DNA of 64,000 bases. It comes from Phoronis australis (taxonomy: Eukaryota > Phoronida > Phoronidae). Numbering within the stretch: position 1 is the stretch's first letter; each line of letters begins with the position of its first letter. The stretch lies in NCBI GenBank assembly GCA_002633005.1, contig NMRA01000346.1:393444-457443 (forward strand). The letters are read 5' to 3'. Shown here in pieces: positions 61,601 to 64,000 of the stretch. Under the pieces are notes generated by a model. That model saw nothing but the letters and a program-made list of their open reading frames with translations, did not search any database and was not told the origin of the DNA. A program made the translations under genes and the position numbers.

Positions 61601-63549
61601 GCCAGTGTTCGAGGTAAGCCTGTGACAATTTTGTTTTTTTTTTGTCATAGTGGCAGTACGTTCTAGGCATGGAAACTCGTGGGAAATTTTGTAACACAAG
61701 TACTCTCATTTAAGGAGTCGTGTACCAAGTTCATGTTGTCGGTTACGTTTTGAATAATTTGCTGTACATCTACTTTTGTAACTGGTGGAAAAAGAAAATA
61801 ATTTATTGGAAAACTCATGGTGATTATACTATGGACAGGAATGGGTCCGTGTTTAATTCTGTTGCTATGTTTCTTAAAAATGGTTTGTTTGTTTGTATTG
61901 AAGCTTGTTTCTACTGTTAAATGTTTGGTGAAGTGGGAAGCTGCTAACAAGATTTCATTTGTCTTTGTTTCAAAGGGTCCTATTGCAATTCTCACCGTTT
62001 CTATGACTACATAGCATACACTTTTCCCAACCTACACTCCCCTGCTTAACCCAAATGTGTACACAAATTTTGGTGTTTTTATTGTCTTTTCACATTGCCA
62101 TTTTTATGGCATCAAAAGTGTTGGCTAGCGCAAGCCTAGACTCCTTCCTTCCCTATAGTGTATGTTTTCTCACTCGTGAAATTGGCAATAATTGTGAATG
62201 GTTTTCAACACATATTGCCCTCCACCATAAATATAATGGCTTCAACATTGTGTGGTCCTGCCGTAGGAGTTCTCACCTGAGCTGACTCAGATCAACAAGA
62301 AACATAGTAAAAAGGACCCCGTCACCAGCGGAGACGGAATCACGCTCACCGGCATCTACCACCAAAGAGGCGACAGCAACTTGTCCAACTCGTCACTCGA
62401 TCCACCGGCACCGGCGGCACCGACATACTCGCCACAGATCTCTGACGACTCCACGACAAATGTTTCATCAGCCCCACCCCCTGCTGCCATGCCCACCGCA
62501 AATAGGTGAGTCTGAGTGTTGAAACCCCTGTAAAAGTTATTTGTAACTACTCATCTGCTCTTTCCTGCTATGGTGGTGGTGGTGGGAAGGTTTTGGTGAA
62601 CTTTCTTACTTCGATCTCTTGGTGGTTGGAGGGAAACAGTTTTCAAGTGCTGATCTGTTCACAGATCGTGAAAGTTTCATCTTACTTGCTTCTAGAAATT
62701 GATGAACTGTTTGCCTTTGTTCTCAGGCTACTACTTAGACATCCTTTCTATGTTTACACTGCTGCCGAAAATTACAAAAACTGAATGCGCTCAGGTTCTT
62801 CTATTCAGTGCCGCAATATGGGGCAAAACAGATTTTTGTTTTGTCAAATTGCTCAGCTACAATTGACATTTGAATCTTACTTGATTGTACAGCTGTCATG
62901 GAAGATTTGTAAACTTTTTAGCACTGATGTTAACCAGAGAGCCCTAAACAATTGGAAAAGAGCAAATGTCGACGTATTTTAGTTGGAAATTAATGAATCT
63001 TTGCCAACACTATTTGGTGTTTGACCACGTCAGCAGTGGAACAGATTTCTTAAAAATTCTTTGGGAATTATTTTCCACACTCCTTTCTATTTGATATTTA
63101 GTTAGCCATGTTTCCATGGGTCAGCTTGACTGTTGTCACTCCTTGTTGTAACAATGATTGTTGTTGTCCAGGTCACGTGTGTTGTGGTGCATTCTTTTTA
63201 GATCAGACTTGAGCTTGTCGTATGATCGAGATTTGAACCCATTTGCTGATGACGATGGCAACGAAACTCTTAATGAGACGAATCCATTCGCTAGCGACAC
63301 AGATGGCGCCACTGCTAATAATCATGCTGATGCATCATTTAGTGTGCCTGAAGAGAAATCTCCGGACACTAGTTTGAATCCTTTTGGCGATGATGATGAT
63401 GATGATGATAATGATGATAATGACAGTGGTGACTGCAGTCGTGAGGTCACACTTGAAGCGAATAATAAAGACAACGCAAGGGAACATATTCCACCGGCGG
63501 TTTCCTCATCAGATCAGCTGTCCGTGGTCCAGCCTGCAAGGACATCCAA
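52633..63549 (+). CDS. PACSIN: PACSIN/syndapin F-BAR protein, 5' and middle exons (SH3 end lies beyond window)
   Basis: A syndapin family protein, which in animals binds and bends membranes through an F-BAR dimer and recruits dynamin, N-WASP and EHD proteins during endocytosis. Coding exons are 52633-52843, 55237-55439, 59232-59369, 60612-60838, 61493-61613, 62267-62505 and 63202-about 63549. The phases (1, 0, 0, 2, 0, 2, 2) agree at every junction, giving about 495 residues in view. The start ATG sits in a GCCACCATG context. Family signatures include [21 protein letters not shown] near the N-terminus, the KPW-x-K segment, and [10 protein letters not shown] closing the F-BAR (about residue 300). 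Exon 6 encodes a Ser/Pro-rich linker. Exon 7 has three NPF motifs (about residues 392, 407 and 439), each followed by acidic residues, which are the EHD-domain-binding sites of PACSINs. The SH3 domain is not in the window, so the CDS is 3' incomplete. The end of exon 7 (TCCAA|GTATTA) is the least certain junction. Confidence 0.95.
53809..53884 (-). repeat. tRNA-like SINE/tRNA pseudogene closed by a 14-bp stem
   Basis: On the minus strand: GCAGTGTGGCCTGG at the start, a TGGCCTGGCTGATAAG A-box-like segment, a GTGGGTTCGAGTCCCAC T-arm with a perfect B-box (GGTTCGAGTCC, at 53835-53825), and CCAGGTCACACTGC at the end. The two ends pair over 14 positions with one G-U. The length of 76 bases is tRNA-like, but the pairing is not a normal cloverleaf acceptor, so it is a tRNA-derived repeat. 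It lies in PACSIN intron 1. Confidence 0.6.
55885..55990 (+). repeat. tRNA-derived SINE-like sequence
   Basis: The A-box-like TAGCACAGTGG (55890-55900) and B-box GTTCAAATTC (55921-55930) are about 31 bases apart, as in tRNA-derived SINE heads. Located in PACSIN intron 2. Confidence 0.5.
57171..57498 (-). pseudogene. Coding-like relic inside PACSIN intron 2, opposite strand
   Basis: On the minus strand, ATG at 57498-57496 starts [13 protein letters not shown] and breaks. A second frame (57419-57171) is open for about 80 codons and reads [28 protein letters not shown], then [24 protein letters not shown], to a TGA. The codon texture, acidic/Ser-rich N-terminal composition and frame breaks suggest an old transposon or retrocopy start. 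The family is not recognised. Confidence 0.35.
59918..60440 (+). repeat. 18-bp minisatellite interrupted by a 408-base assembly gap
   Basis: Units of GGTAGATATGGAGAAGGG (18 bp) occur on both sides of an N run (59972-60379). On the right side they vary to GGTAGATATAGAGAAGGGG. The array length is unknown because the gap falls inside it. The reading frames across the gap are meaningless. Confidence 0.95.
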
Positions 63550-64000
63550 GTATTATTCACTTCCTGTTCTCAGTTTCTTGCAGATCGTTGCGTTGCATTG
63601 TGTTGCTTGCCCAACTCCGCATGGTGCTGCCATACTGTCTTGTCAAGTTAACCTGCCCTAACACCTAGCCACACATATTGTGTCACTGCATTGTGCATGG
63701 TTCCCCATGTGCTATCTGTTGTTGTTGTCTTTGTTGAATGATTTATTGTCTTGGGAGATGGGTGCAATGAAAGTGACAATCCAGTGCTTTGAAAAAAGAA
63801 TGACTGACAAAAATCAATGCAAATTTGTCCTTGTATTTTTAGATTTTTTATTGAATAATTAAAGTGTTCAAATTGCTTGTTTTTACTGTAATTTTTTAAT
63901 GGTGCATTGTCGCTGTTCTTTAATGTTCATTGATCACCCTAGCACCAGTCTACCAGTCTTGGTTGTTGTGTGGCTGGCTTAGATCAATGGCAGTTAGATT

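Overview
This is eukaryotic nuclear DNA from an invertebrate animal. Genes are split by GT-AG introns. The window is AT-rich, full of degenerate transposable elements, and carries animal gene families. The recognisable proteins (a syndapin/PACSIN with NPF motifs and a secretory-pathway JmjC protein) and the mix of Penelope, Copia, LINE, pogo and tRNA-SINE relics fit a marine deuterostome or lophotrochozoan. The species cannot be fixed from the sequence. The assembly has one 408-base N gap (59972-60379) and four single-N joins (2415, 4174, 41091, 57652), two of which sit between near-identical duplicated flanks.

Two host genes are well supported. (1) Minus strand, 36633 down to 32881: a complete four-coding-exon gene for a 581-residue protein with an N-terminal signal-like segment and a C-terminal cupin/JmjC oxygenase domain. 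All three iron ligands are present, and every splice junction keeps the frame. (2) Plus strand, 52579 to beyond the window end: a PACSIN/syndapin gene with seven coding exons in view. They encode the F-BAR domain and a linker with three NPF motifs; the SH3 exon(s) must lie beyond base 64000.

A third, weaker gene model is a Myb/SANT-like DNA-binding protein (27.2-28.5 kb, plus strand). It is built from four small exons whose phases agree, but it may be a transposon gene or a pseudogene. Short possible first exons occur near 1567, 8063 and 45380, and unassigned coding-like pieces lie at 15.9-17.8 kb.

Layout: 1-15.9 kb is mostly non-coding with simple repeats, an inverted-repeat element at 5.5-6.0 kb and one tRNA-like SINE. 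16-32.4 kb is a transposon graveyard. It holds a Copia retrotransposon that has lost its reverse transcriptase, a fragment resembling invertebrate DDE-type multicopy genes, a roughly 1.9-kb repeat present twice (one copy split by a Penelope fragment), two different Penelope GIY-YIG endonuclease relics, a pogo/Tigger-like transposase relic and LINE ORF1 pieces. 32.9-36.6 kb is the JmjC gene. 36.7-52.5 kb is largely non-coding and contains a short TIR element with a coding-like block (42.9-43.4 kb) and a TIR-bounded 2-kb element made of a three-monomer higher-order tandem repeat (49.8-51.8 kb). 52.6-64 kb is PACSIN, with SINEs, an 18-bp minisatellite and a minus-strand coding relic in its introns.

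No multi-gene functional system such as an operon or defence island is visible. The most unusual items are the higher-order repeat inside a TIR element, the secretory JmjC protein, and the filled/empty-site pair that dates a Penelope insertion relative to a duplication.
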